Assembly (NCBI RefSeq): GCF_001269925.1
Contig: NZ_LHVO01000056.1
Span: 186,001-250,000 of the forward strand
Source of the DNA: Pseudomonas sp. MIACH
Lineage (GTDB): Bacteria > Pseudomonadota > Gammaproteobacteria > Pseudomonadales > Pseudomonadaceae
Direction: 5' to 3'
DNA length: 64,000 nt
Of this stretch, positions 39,089-47,097 are shown one piece after another (position 1 is the first letter of the stretch; each line of letters begins with the position of its first letter). The notes below the pieces were generated by a model. That model was not told where the DNA came from. It saw only the letters and a program-made list of their open reading frames with translations, and ran no database searches. The translations under genes and the position numbers were made by a program.

Positions 39089-39745
39089 ATGGATTTCAAC
39101 CCGCTCGACCTTATCCTGCATCTCGACGTGTACCTCGACATGCTGGTAACCAATTATGGTCCGTGGATATACGCCATTCTTTTCCTGGTCATCTTTTGTG
39201 AAACCGGCCTGGTGGTCATGCCGTTCCTGCCGGGTGATTCGCTGCTGTTTATCGCCGGCGCCGTCGCTGCGGGCGGCGGCATGGACCCGGTATTGTTGGG
39301 CGGCCTGCTGATGCTGGCGGCGATTCTCGGCGACAGTACAAATTACGTGATCGGGCGAACGGCGGGAGAACGCCTGTTCAGCAACCCGAACTCGAAAATC
39401 TTCCGCCGCGACTACCTGCAAAAAACCCACGATTTCTACGACAAGCACGGCGGCAAAACCGTAACCCTGGCGCGCTTCCTGCCGATCCTGCGTACCTTTG
39501 CACCGTTCGTTGCCGGCATCGCGAAAATGCCATACCCACGCTTCTTCGGCTTCAGCGTGCTGGGCACTATCCTCTGGGTCGGCGGCCTGGTGACCCTCGG
39601 CTACTTCTTCGGCAACGTGCCATTTATCAAGAAAAACCTCTCGCTGCTGGTGGTGTTCATCATCCTGCTGTCGCTGGTGCCGATGATCATTGGCGTGTTC
39701 CGCAGCCGCTTTGGTCGCACGTCTTCAGAAGCCAAGCCGCAGTAA
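39089..39745 (+). CDS. DedA-family membrane protein
   Basis: Membrane protein of 218 aa with the DedA motifs ETGLVVMPFLPGDSLLF, LGDSTNYVIGR and LARFLPILRTFAPFVAG. Family members move undecaprenyl-phosphate or phosphatidyl lipids across the inner membrane and affect envelope integrity. ATG at MDFNPLD chosen; a GTG three codons earlier is possible. Confidence 0.92.
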   Translation: MDFNPLDLILHLDVYLDMLVTNYGPWIYAILFLVIFCETGLVVMPFLPGDSLLFIAGAVAAGGGMDPVLLGGLLMLAAILGDSTNYVIGRTAGERLFSNPNSKIFRRDYLQKTHDFYDKHGGKTVTLARFLPILRTFAPFVAGIAKMPYPRFFGFSVLGTILWVGGLVTLGYFFGNVPFIKKNLSLLVVFIILLSLVPMIIGVFRSRFGRTSSEAKPQ

Positions 39746-39751
39746 CCCGGC

Positions 39752-40567
39752 ATGTGGTCCCTCAGCGCCTGGCGTCGCCGGCGCCTGCTGGCCAAGCACC
39801 CGATTGCCGATGACACCTGGCAGCGGGTGCGCCACCACCTGACCTTCCTCGACGGCATCAGCGCCGAGCAGGACCAGTGGCTGCGCGAAGCCTGCGTGGT
39901 GTTCCTCGCCGAAAAACACCTCACCGCCCTCCCCGGCGTCGACCTGCACCAGGAACAACGCCTGCTGCTCGCCGCCCAGGCGCAATTGCCGCTGATGAAC
40001 CTCGGCGACCTCGACTGGTACCAGGGTTTCCATGAAATCGTGCTGTACCCCGACGACTTCCTCAGCCCTCAGCGCCATCGCGACAGCAGCGGCATCGAAC
40101 ACGAGTGGGACGGCGAACACAGCGGCGAGGCCTGGCAGCAAGGCCCGGTGATCCTCGCCTGGCCCGGCGTACTGGCCAGCGGTCAGTGGGAAGGCTACAA
40201 CCTGGTGATCCACGAACTGGCGCATAAGCTCGACATGCTCAACGGCGACGCGAACGGTCTGCCGCCGCTGCACCACGACATGCGTGTGCAAGAGTGGGCC
40301 AGTGTGATGCAGGGTGCTTATGACGACCTCAATCGCCAACTGGACGCCAATCCCGATGCCGAGACGGAGATAGACCCCTACGCCGCGGAAAATCCGGCGG
40401 AGTTCTTTGCTGTCACCAGCGAATATTTTTTCAGCGCCCCGGATTTACTGGTCAACAGTTATCCCCAGGTGTACGCCCAACTCAGCCGCTTTTATCGCCA
40501 GGATCCCCTGGCCCGCCTGACCCAACTGCAAGCGCACGACCCGCGCTATCAGCCACAAGGCGAATGA
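39752..40567 (+). CDS. MtfA-like zinc peptidase (M90)
   Basis: Cytoplasmic metallopeptidase of 271 aa. The zinc site is HELAH in LVIHELAHKLDMLNG, with the third ligand probably the Glu of EFFAVTSEYFF. E. coli MtfA binds the Mlc repressor and has aminopeptidase activity. It starts six bases after dedA. Confidence 0.9.
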   Translation: MWSLSAWRRRRLLAKHPIADDTWQRVRHHLTFLDGISAEQDQWLREACVVFLAEKHLTALPGVDLHQEQRLLLAAQAQLPLMNLGDLDWYQGFHEIVLYPDDFLSPQRHRDSSGIEHEWDGEHSGEAWQQGPVILAWPGVLASGQWEGYNLVIHELAHKLDMLNGDANGLPPLHHDMRVQEWASVMQGAYDDLNRQLDANPDAETEIDPYAAENPAEFFAVTSEYFFSAPDLLVNSYPQVYAQLSRFYRQDPLARLTQLQAHDPRYQPQGE

Positions 40568-40675
40568 CTGTACGACGTCTGGCGCATGGCATCGCCGTCA
40601 GAATATGCCTATAATCGCCGCCACTTTTAGGCCAATCCGGTCATGTCATATGGCCAACTACGGGGGCAACGCCCA

Positions 40676-41203
40676 ATGAGCTACAGCAAGATTCCGGCTG
40701 GCAAAGACCTGCCGAACGACATCTACGTCGCCATCGAGATTCCGGCCAACCACGCGCCGATCAAATACGAAATCGACAAAGACAGCGACTGCCTGTTCGT
40801 TGACCGTTTCATGGCCACCCCGATGTTCTACCCGGCCAACTACGGTTTTATCCCTAACACCCTGGCCGACGACGGTGACCCCCTCGACGTGCTGGTCGTA
40901 ACCCCTTACCCGGTTGCCCCAGGCTCGGTTATTCGCGCCCGTCCAGTCGGCATCCTGCACATGACCGACGACGGCGGCGGCGATGCCAAAGTTATCGCTG
41001 TGCCTCACGACAAGTTGTCCCAGCTGTACGTGGACGTGAAGGAATACACCGACCTGCCGGCACTGCTGCTGGAACAGATCAAGCACTTCTTCGAGAACTA
41101 CAAAGACCTCGAAAAAGGCAAATGGGTGAAGATCGAAGGCTGGGGCAACGCAGACGCCGCCCGCGCCGAGATCCTGAAGTCGGTTGCGGCCTACAAAGGC
41201 TGA
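40676..41203 (+). CDS. ppa: Inorganic pyrophosphatase
   Basis: Family I pyrophosphatase of 175 aa. The signature DDGDPLDVLV with metal-binding Asp residues and YPANYGFIPNTL are present. Start MSYSKIPAGKDLP chosen; eleven codons upstream in frame are not conserved. Confidence 0.97.
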   Translation: MSYSKIPAGKDLPNDIYVAIEIPANHAPIKYEIDKDSDCLFVDRFMATPMFYPANYGFIPNTLADDGDPLDVLVVTPYPVAPGSVIRARPVGILHMTDDGGGDAKVIAVPHDKLSQLYVDVKEYTDLPALLLEQIKHFFENYKDLEKGKWVKIEGWGNADAARAEILKSVAAYKG

Positions 41204-41231
41204 TACCTGCTACTCATTGCCTCGGCAATTG

Positions 41232-41261
41232 AAAAAGCCCCGATTATTCGGGGCTTTTTTT
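41232..41261 (+). terminator. Rho-independent terminator of ppa
   Basis: Stem AAAAAGCCCCG / CGGGGCTTTTT, loop ATTATT, followed by a run of T. Confidence 0.92.
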
Positions 41262-41417
41262 GTGGGAAAAATTAAACATAAAGTTCACCAATTAACACGC
41301 AACGTTGAACTAAGCAGAACAACTGAAAGATCAGGCCACAACTAAGCCAAAACCTACACGCGCAATTCAACGCATGGTTTATTTGATTAGATTTCTTGGC
41401 CAGTAAACTCTGCGTTT

Positions 41418-42194
41418 ATGAATACATCAGGTGATCGTTTAAAAGCACTATTACGGGAAGTTCATCTTTCCGCCTCCGACTTCGCCAAGAACCGTGGTGT
41501 CACGCCCCAACACGTGAACAACTGGTTCAAACGCGGCGTGCCCATGGGCCGACTCAACGAGATCGCAGAACTGCTATGCGTCTCCAACCGTTGGCTGCGC
41601 ACCGGCGAAGGCCCCAAACACCCACCGGCCAACTTCCTGCTCGAAGGCCCGGAAACCAGAAAAGGACTGCCCACCACCCGCGAAGGAAGCGGCAAATACC
41701 TCTCAGGCCCCGCCTGCTCCCCGGAAAAAATCGACGTGGAGATCCCCCTCCACCCCACCTTCACCTCAACCGAACGCATCCGCGTCTCCCTGCACACCCT
41801 CGAAACCCTCAACGTAAACCCCGACCGCGCGCTGGGCGCCTACATGGTCGACAACAGCATGATCGACATCATCCAACAAGGCGCCACCCTCGCCATCGAC
41901 AAAGGCCGCACCCAAATCATCGACGGCGAAATCTACGCCGTCGAACACGATGGAATGCTACGCATCAAATACCTCTACAACCGCCCTGGAGGTGGTTTGC
42001 GCATGCGCAGCCACAACGCCGGCGAACACCCGGATGAATACCTGACGCACGAACAACGGTTTGAGCAGAACTTCCAGATCGTGGGGTGGGTGTTCTGGTG
42101 GTCCACCCTCAACAACCGCCGCCCACCCGTGCCGCTGGATGAGCATCTTTTGAGCTGGGAAGGCTCTAAATCGGATCCGGAGGTGGGCAACTGA
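41418..42194 (+). CDS. Phage-type repressor, HTH plus S24 peptidase
   Basis: LexA/CI-like protein of 258 aa. An N-terminal helix-turn-helix (SASDFAKNRGVTPQHVNNWF) is followed by a linker and an S24 self-cleavage domain; the Ser-Lys dyad is probably S147 (DNSM) and K184 (MLRIKYL). I see no clear Ala-Gly cleavage site. It belongs to the repressors of prophages and tailocins, but no phage structural genes lie nearby. It is preceded by an AT-rich leader after the ppa terminator, and followed by the candidate RNA and the island boundary. Confidence 0.85.
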   Translation: MNTSGDRLKALLREVHLSASDFAKNRGVTPQHVNNWFKRGVPMGRLNEIAELLCVSNRWLRTGEGPKHPPANFLLEGPETRKGLPTTREGSGKYLSGPACSPEKIDVEIPLHPTFTSTERIRVSLHTLETLNVNPDRALGAYMVDNSMIDIIQQGATLAIDKGRTQIIDGEIYAVEHDGMLRIKYLYNRPGGGLRMRSHNAGEHPDEYLTHEQRFEQNFQIVGWVFWWSTLNNRRPPVPLDEHLLSWEGSKSDPEVGN

Positions 42195-42218
42195 AGTGAA
42201 TGTGGGTATCATGCGCCG

Positions 42219-42398
42219 CACATTTGGCAGGGGGAGGCTTTGCGCTATCCACCCTGCTCGGCGAAGCGGAGGAGTTCCCGCAGATGCCCCTACTATTCAG
42301 CCCGACGCAATGTGGGCTGAGCGATTTGAAGGCTGCTGAGGTTTGTCAAAAACAAGCTGAGGCGGTCACAGAGAAGCCGGCCACAAGCCGGCTTTTTA
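42219..42398 (+). ncRNA. Candidate structured small RNA at the island boundary
   Basis: About 180 nt between the repressor gene and the island. A -10-like TATCAT (42,207-42,212) precedes it, hairpins GCAGGG/CCCTGC and TCAGCCC/GGGCTGA lie inside it, and a strong terminator (42,374-42,394) ends it. The weak 70-codon frame here has no protein-like features. Position beside a phage repressor and an attachment site recalls phage immunity antisense RNAs such as C4, but I cannot confirm membership. Confidence 0.4.
42374..42397 (+). terminator. Rho-independent terminator, also left attachment copy
   Basis: Stem AAGCCGGC / GCCGGCTT with loop CACAA and a T run. It forms most of the left copy of the 25-bp direct repeat. 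Confidence 0.85.
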
Positions 42399-42400
42399 AT
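42376..42400 (+). repeat. Left 25-bp direct repeat (candidate attL)
   Basis: Identical over 25 bases to 52,444-52,468, in the same orientation. The copies are 10,068 bp apart and enclose the IS21 element, HNH gene and Mod/Res pair. A repeat of a terminator end is the expected result of integration into the 3' end of an RNA gene by a tyrosine recombinase (inference). Confidence 0.7.
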
Positions 42401-42519
42401 TGTCCGAAATAATCCTATCCCATCCGAGAATCTTCCTGATAGCTTAGCTATTCCGGGGGTTTCAGACATTTCCCTGTCCGATGGTGTTCAACGCCATTTG
42501 ACCTCATCCGAGGATGAAG

Positions 42520-42540
42520 TGGGGGGACAGGTGGGGGGCC
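42520..42540 (+). repeat. G-rich tandem repeat, left end of island
   Basis: TGGGGGGACAGGTGGGGGGC, two copies of a GTGGGGGG motif spaced 11 bases. A near-identical pair lies at 52,368-52,389 just inside the right boundary. Similar G-rich pairs occur beside integrase attachment sites and may be arm-type binding sites (inference). Confidence 0.5.
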
Positions 42541-42651
42541 AAAGGTGTTGCCGCTGACCGAAAACTGACCCAGTAGAGGCTGTTCTGCCGACTGAAAACT
42601 GACCCAGGTGTTCAACTGCTTCTGCTCACTTTTTGAGCAGGAGAACACAGG

Positions 42652-44125
42652 GTGATCAGCATGGAAATGTTGGGGAAAATCCGGCGGATGTACTTCCGCG
42701 ACAAGCTCTCGCTGCATCAGATAGCCAAGCGTACCGGGCTTTCTAGAAACACCATCCGAAAATGGGTCAGAGCGCCCGAAGCCACTCAGCCGGCGTACCA
42801 ACGGTGCGCAACCTTCAACAAACTCAGCCCTTTCCACGAGACGCTGGAACAGGCGCTCAAGGCCGATTCGTTCCGGCCAAAACACAACCGCAGGAGCGCC
42901 AAAGCGCTTTTCGAGCAGATCAAGGCCGACGGTTACGACGGCGGCTACAGCCAGCTCACGGCGTTTGTGCGCTCTTGTACCGCTGACTTTTGCGCTCGGC
43001 GAGGCGTTTCAATTTGACTGGAGCGAAGAGAGTCTGCTGATCGGTGGCCTGTTTCGACGCATCCAGGTCTCCCACATGAAGCTGTGCACCAGTCGCGCAT
43101 TCTGGTTGGTTGCGTACCCTAGCCAAGGCCACGAGATGCTGTTGGATGCCCATACCCGTTCGTTCGGAGCGTTGGGTGGCGTGCCACGTCGCGGCATCTA
43201 CGACAACATGAAAACGGCTGTCGACAAGGTCAACAAAGGCAAAGGCCGCACGGTCAACGCCCGGTTTTCCGTGATGTGCGCGCACTATCTGTTCGATCCG
43301 GACTTCTGCAACGTGGCCTCTGGCTGGGAGAAAGGCATCGTCGAAAAGAACGTGCAGGACAGCCGGAGACGAATCTGGCTCGATGCTCAAAACTGCATGT
43401 TCCATACCTTCGAGGAGCTGAACGTCTGGCTCGGCCAACGCTGTCGTACGCTCTGGGCCGAACTTGTACATCCGCAGTACAACGGTTTGACGGTGGCAGA
43501 AGTCCTGGAGCTGGAGCAGGCTGAAATGATGCCGATGCCGACGGCCTTTGATGGCTACGTGGAACGCACCGTCCGTGTCTCTAGCACCTGCCTGATCAGC
43601 GTGGCGCGCAATCGTTATTCGGTGCCTTGCGAGCGTGTTGGTCAGTGGGTCAGCAGCCGTTTGTACCCTTCGCGGATCGTGGTCATTGCCGACGAAACGG
43701 TGATCGCCAGCCATGAGCGCCTCTTTGATCGAGATCAGGTCAGTTTTGACTGGCAGCACTACATCCCACTCATCGAACGCAAGCCTGGTGCACTGCGCAA
43801 TGGCGCGCCATTTGCTGATCTGCCAAAACCGTTACGGCTTCTCAAACGGGGACTGAGGCGTCACACCAACGGTGATCGAATCATGATGCAGGTACTGGCT
43901 GCTGTGCCAATTGCGGGTCTCGAACCTGTGCTGGTGGCGGTGGAGCTGGTACTTGAATCGGGAAGTCTGAGCGCCGATCACATCCTCAATGTCCTTGCCC
44001 GCCTGACCTCCACCGCACCACCTCCCTGTGTAGAAACCAGCCTGCAACTCAAGGTCGCGCCTGTTGCCAATACGGCGCGCTACGACCGGCTCCGTACGAC
44101 CGATGAGGAGAATCGCAATGCGTGA
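42652..44125 (+). pseudogene. istA: istA transposase, broken by internal deletion and frameshift
   Basis: The 5' part (42,652-43,017) encodes the N-terminal helix-turn-helix (LSLHQIAKRTGLSRNTIRKW) and runs out of frame after TAFVR. The 3' part, in another frame from about 42,965, continues with VPLTFALGEAFQFDWSEE, the DDE catalytic core, down to the stop at 44,125. In intact IstA a linker of perhaps 10-20 residues separates these two segments, so bases were lost here and the frame shifted. The element is unlikely to transpose unaided. Confidence 0.85.
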
Positions 44126-44921
44126 CCTGATGACTGAACTCAAAGAACTGCGCCTGCACGGCATGGCCAGTGCTTGGGAAGAACTGGTATCTCAAGGAAC
44201 AGCGTCGACGGCTTCATCGAAATGGCTGCTGGAACATCTGCTTCAGCAGGAACATGCAGATCGCGCGGTGCGCTCGGTGAATCATCAGATGAACATGGCA
44301 AAACTCCCCATGCACCGTGACTTAGCTGGCTTTGACTTCAGCGCTTCCAGCGCTGATGCCCGGCTGGTCAGCGATCTATCCAGCTTAGCGTTCACTGAAA
44401 CCGCGCAGAATGTCGTGTTCATCGGCGGCCCTGGAACCGGGAAAACACACCTGGCCAGTGCCTTGGCTGTATCCGGAATTACGGCCCACAACAAACGCGT
44501 GCGCTTTTTCTCCACGGTGGATCTGGTCAATCTGCTGGAGCGTGAAAAGTACGATGGTAAGGCAGGCCGAATCGCCCAGGGACTGCTACGAACAGACCTG
44601 GTGATACTCGATGAGCTGGGGTATTTGCCCTTCAGTCAAAGCGGCGGTGCCCTGTTATTTCACCTGCTGTCCAAACTGTACGAACACATCAGCGTGGTTA
44701 TCACCACCAACCTGAGCTTCTCGGAATGGTCGAGTGTGTTTGGCGACGCCAAAATGACTACGGCGCTGCTGGATCGGCTGACACACCACTGCCATATCGT
44801 TGAAACAGGCAACGAGTCTTACCGCCTGCAACACAGCACATTGGCTGCCCAGACAAAGATCAAAACACGCGAACGAAAGCGAAAGGACGGAAATGATATC
44901 GAGGACGATGAGCCATTTTGA
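44118..44921 (+). CDS. istB: IS21 helper ATPase IstB
   Basis: AAA+ protein of 267 aa that assists IstA in target capture. Walker A is FIGGPGTGKTHLASAL, Walker B LVILDELGYLPF. The ATG overlaps the istA stop by eight bases, as usual in the family. The open frame extends upstream but MRDLMTELKELRLHGM is the family start. Appears intact. Confidence 0.92.
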   Translation: MRDLMTELKELRLHGMASAWEELVSQGTASTASSKWLLEHLLQQEHADRAVRSVNHQMNMAKLPMHRDLAGFDFSASSADARLVSDLSSLAFTETAQNVVFIGGPGTGKTHLASALAVSGITAHNKRVRFFSTVDLVNLLEREKYDGKAGRIAQGLLRTDLVILDELGYLPFSQSGGALLFHLLSKLYEHISVVITTNLSFSEWSSVFGDAKMTTALLDRLTHHCHIVETGNESYRLQHSTLAAQTKIKTRERKRKDGNDIEDDEPF

Positions 44922-45082
44922 TCCGCACCATAAATGCCCTGCTGCATGCGGTGGGGCTTGATGCGTCTTTAATCGGAACACTGCTGCTAAGCTTATCCAC
45001 AATTGCTGGGACAGAAATCAGCAATCCGTCCTGGGTCAATTTTCAATCGGCAGGGTGGGTCAGTTTTCAATCAGCGCCAACA

Positions 45083-45567
45083 CTGACCTCAGCTGATCGC
45101 TAGACGTTACCCCCAACGGTACGAAATTACGATGCCTCGTAATAAAGTAACTGTTATACAGTCTATAAACTTTACTTGGGCTAATGCGGTCTCGGTGCCT
45201 GCAAGCACGTCCATCGACTCGGTGGCTAGCCAGATGTAATCGGTGCGCATCATTTGGCAAGTGCTCGGATGAAGCGGACGCATCCCTAGGAATCTGAGGA
45301 TGGCTACTTCACCGTAAGCGTTTGCCGACCAAGCGGTAACTCAATGATCGCCAACGATTCAATCCTTCGTTTTTGATTCGACTTTCAAAGGAATGAAAGC
45401 TGGCAGAGCGACTGCCTGCTGAACACGGTATAGCGGTAAACACCATTTCTCACGATATCCTCATCTAGACAACAACACTGCCTATAGACTACTTTCGAGC
45501 CTTCAGTGAAAGTAGCGCACCCTTATGGCAATTGAGCCGCCAGGTGATAGACGCTCCAGGAGATCGC
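45083..45567. other. Non-coding stretch between IS21 and the HNH gene
   Basis: About 485 bp, more AT-rich than the core genome, with no convincing reading frame. It probably holds the promoter of the HNH gene; I see no clear RNA gene or integrase fragment in it. Confidence 0.5.
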
Positions 45568-46833
45568 ATGGAAGACGTACTGATGAAGTGCATTATTTGT
45601 AGAATTAAAAAGACGACAGATTGCTTTAATGATGAGCATGTAATTCCGGATTCTTTGGGCGGCTACTATCACATCAATACAGTTTGCAAAGATTGCAACT
45701 CTGAACTCGGAATGAAGGTCGATTCACCACTCGTTAATCACAAGCTTTCTCAGCTGTACCGATTTGGCGAGGAGATTGCTGGAAAGTCAGGAAAAGTCCC
45801 TAACCCGTTCGCTGGCACTTTTGTTGGAAAGGATTCACCCGACAAGAAAGCCAGGCTGGATATTGGAAGCAGTGGAACACTGGAGCTCTATCAACTCCCC
45901 AGCACCAGTTGGGGAGAGAGAGACGGGAAGCTTCAACTCAGAGTTTCGGTCGACCCGAAAGATGAAGGAAAAATTGATCAGATTCTCACCAAGACACTTG
46001 CCCGAAATAATATTTCAGCAAATTCGGTGGTAAAGAGTTATAAAGAGTTTGACCTCGACCAATCCGAATATACAATTAGTTGGCCGATTGACACTCTTCA
46101 ATTCAAAATTGGCTTACTTAAGATAGCGTATGAATTCGCAGTAGACACCCTGCCTGAATACTTTGAGGATTATGCAGCGATCAGAATCTCCGAGATCTTG
46201 CGCGACGCGCAATATGATAAGGTTCTCGATTACGTTAAGATCGGGAATGGACTGGAAGATAAGATCTGGAATCCTTTCAATCAGTACTTGGATCTAGAAA
46301 GCCGCAAGCATTACCTGCTTCTGGCCAATGGTGACACCATGGGGCTGGTGTGCCTAATCAAGCTGCATGACCATTTTGCTGTCGGCGTTGTACTCTCTCC
46401 GAAGTGTTACCTTAAAGAGGGGAAGATGTTTTTAGGTATCAACTCACTGGAATCACAGAGCTTCATCAAACTTACTGGTGAGGAGATGCTCAACCAATGT
46501 CTACGCATGACGCACGGACGCCCTGTGTACGCTCTTGACCCCAACTGTAGGGACGAAGCCATTGCTGAAATAGAAAACCCTAACTACCGCTATGACGGCC
46601 AAGACAATAAACGCGACATTTTCCCCCTGTACAACAAGCGAGGCGAATTCATTTGTTACTTCCACGATGCTATAAGTCAAAAACGCATCGAAGCTAGGCA
46701 GGACGGAAACAAGCACATTAATGTAATGTGGCTTGATGAAAGGCGAGCATATTTCTTAAAAGCTGTTAACACAGGAAAGCTTTACCGGATTCTAGCCTAC
46801 GAAATTGTGCAAGAGCAGGTCAGAAAGCTATGA
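45568..46833 (+). CDS. HNH-type protein (zinc-knuckle HNH_5-like N-terminus)
   Basis: Protein of 421 aa. Residues 8-44 have the HNH_5 layout: CIIC, then DEHVIPDSLGG, then CKDCN, which suggests a metal-dependent nuclease or DNA-binding fold. The remaining 375 residues are not recognised. AT-rich codon use (AAT, ATA, TTA frequent) sets it apart from the core genome. The start follows AGGAG at seven bases; an upstream TTG is less likely. Location in an island beside a Mod/Res pair suggests a defence role, unproven. Confidence 0.65.
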   Translation: MEDVLMKCIICRIKKTTDCFNDEHVIPDSLGGYYHINTVCKDCNSELGMKVDSPLVNHKLSQLYRFGEEIAGKSGKVPNPFAGTFVGKDSPDKKARLDIGSSGTLELYQLPSTSWGERDGKLQLRVSVDPKDEGKIDQILTKTLARNNISANSVVKSYKEFDLDQSEYTISWPIDTLQFKIGLLKIAYEFAVDTLPEYFEDYAAIRISEILRDAQYDKVLDYVKIGNGLEDKIWNPFNQYLDLESRKHYLLLANGDTMGLVCLIKLHDHFAVGVVLSPKCYLKEGKMFLGINSLESQSFIKLTGEEMLNQCLRMTHGRPVYALDPNCRDEAIAEIENPNYRYDGQDNKRDIFPLYNKRGEFICYFHDAISQKRIEARQDGNKHINVMWLDERRAYFLKAVNTGKLYRILAYEIVQEQVRKL

Positions 46834-46950
46834 CCTCATAGCTACATCATCAAGTAAACGGTCGCGGTAGGGATGGCAGTTAGATGACTTGGTCGGACAA
46901 TTACTAATTGTACGCCTTAACGCAATCTGCAATGCCTATTCGCTCACGGT

Positions 46951-47018
46951 GTCCGGCCAGAACGCCCTCTTAATCCTTCACTTTAAGCATTGGGATCAGG
47001 GGAGTGTGCTGGCCGGAC
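46951..47018. repeat. Inverted repeat between HNH and Res genes, possible IS relic
   Basis: Arms GTCCGGCCAG and CTGGCCGGAC separated by 48 bases in the gap between two convergent genes (46,834-47,097). Sequences of this type occur at ends of some IS21 relatives, so it may be a degraded insertion-sequence end or a bidirectional terminator. The short open frame across it is not protein-like. Confidence 0.4.
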
Positions 47019-47097
47019 GGTTACATTTCAGGAAAAATCAGGCGAAACCAAGTGCCAGGGAAAATTATTTTAAGGTTAAGCAAATAGCTTCCAAAGC

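Larger units (their letters stand above)
42546..45082 (+). mobile_element. IS21-family insertion sequence, istA damaged
   Basis: About 2.54 kb with istA and istB. The outer terminal repeats (42,545-42,572 and 45,056-45,083) match over 28 bases with three mismatches and begin TGTTG / end CAACA. A second copy of the TGAAAACTGACCCA motif lies just inside each end (42,585-42,606 and 45,032-45,053), the multiple-terminal-repeat design of IS21. No target duplication is visible at the flanks (AAAGG against CTGAC), suggesting a deletion or recombination next to the element after insertion. Confidence 0.88.

Noticed and set aside
42200..42412. Small open frame of 70 codons after the repressor
   Set aside because: No ribosome site and it crosses a terminator; the stretch looks like structured RNA instead.
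42545..42606. Repeated TGAAAACTGACCCA motif as a CRISPR-like array
   Set aside because: Only two copies at each end of the IS, in inverted orientation; these are IS21 terminal repeats.
45083..45567. Integrase or excisionase fragment next to the IS
   Set aside because: No frame with recombinase motifs (R...HxxR...Y) could be found on either strand.
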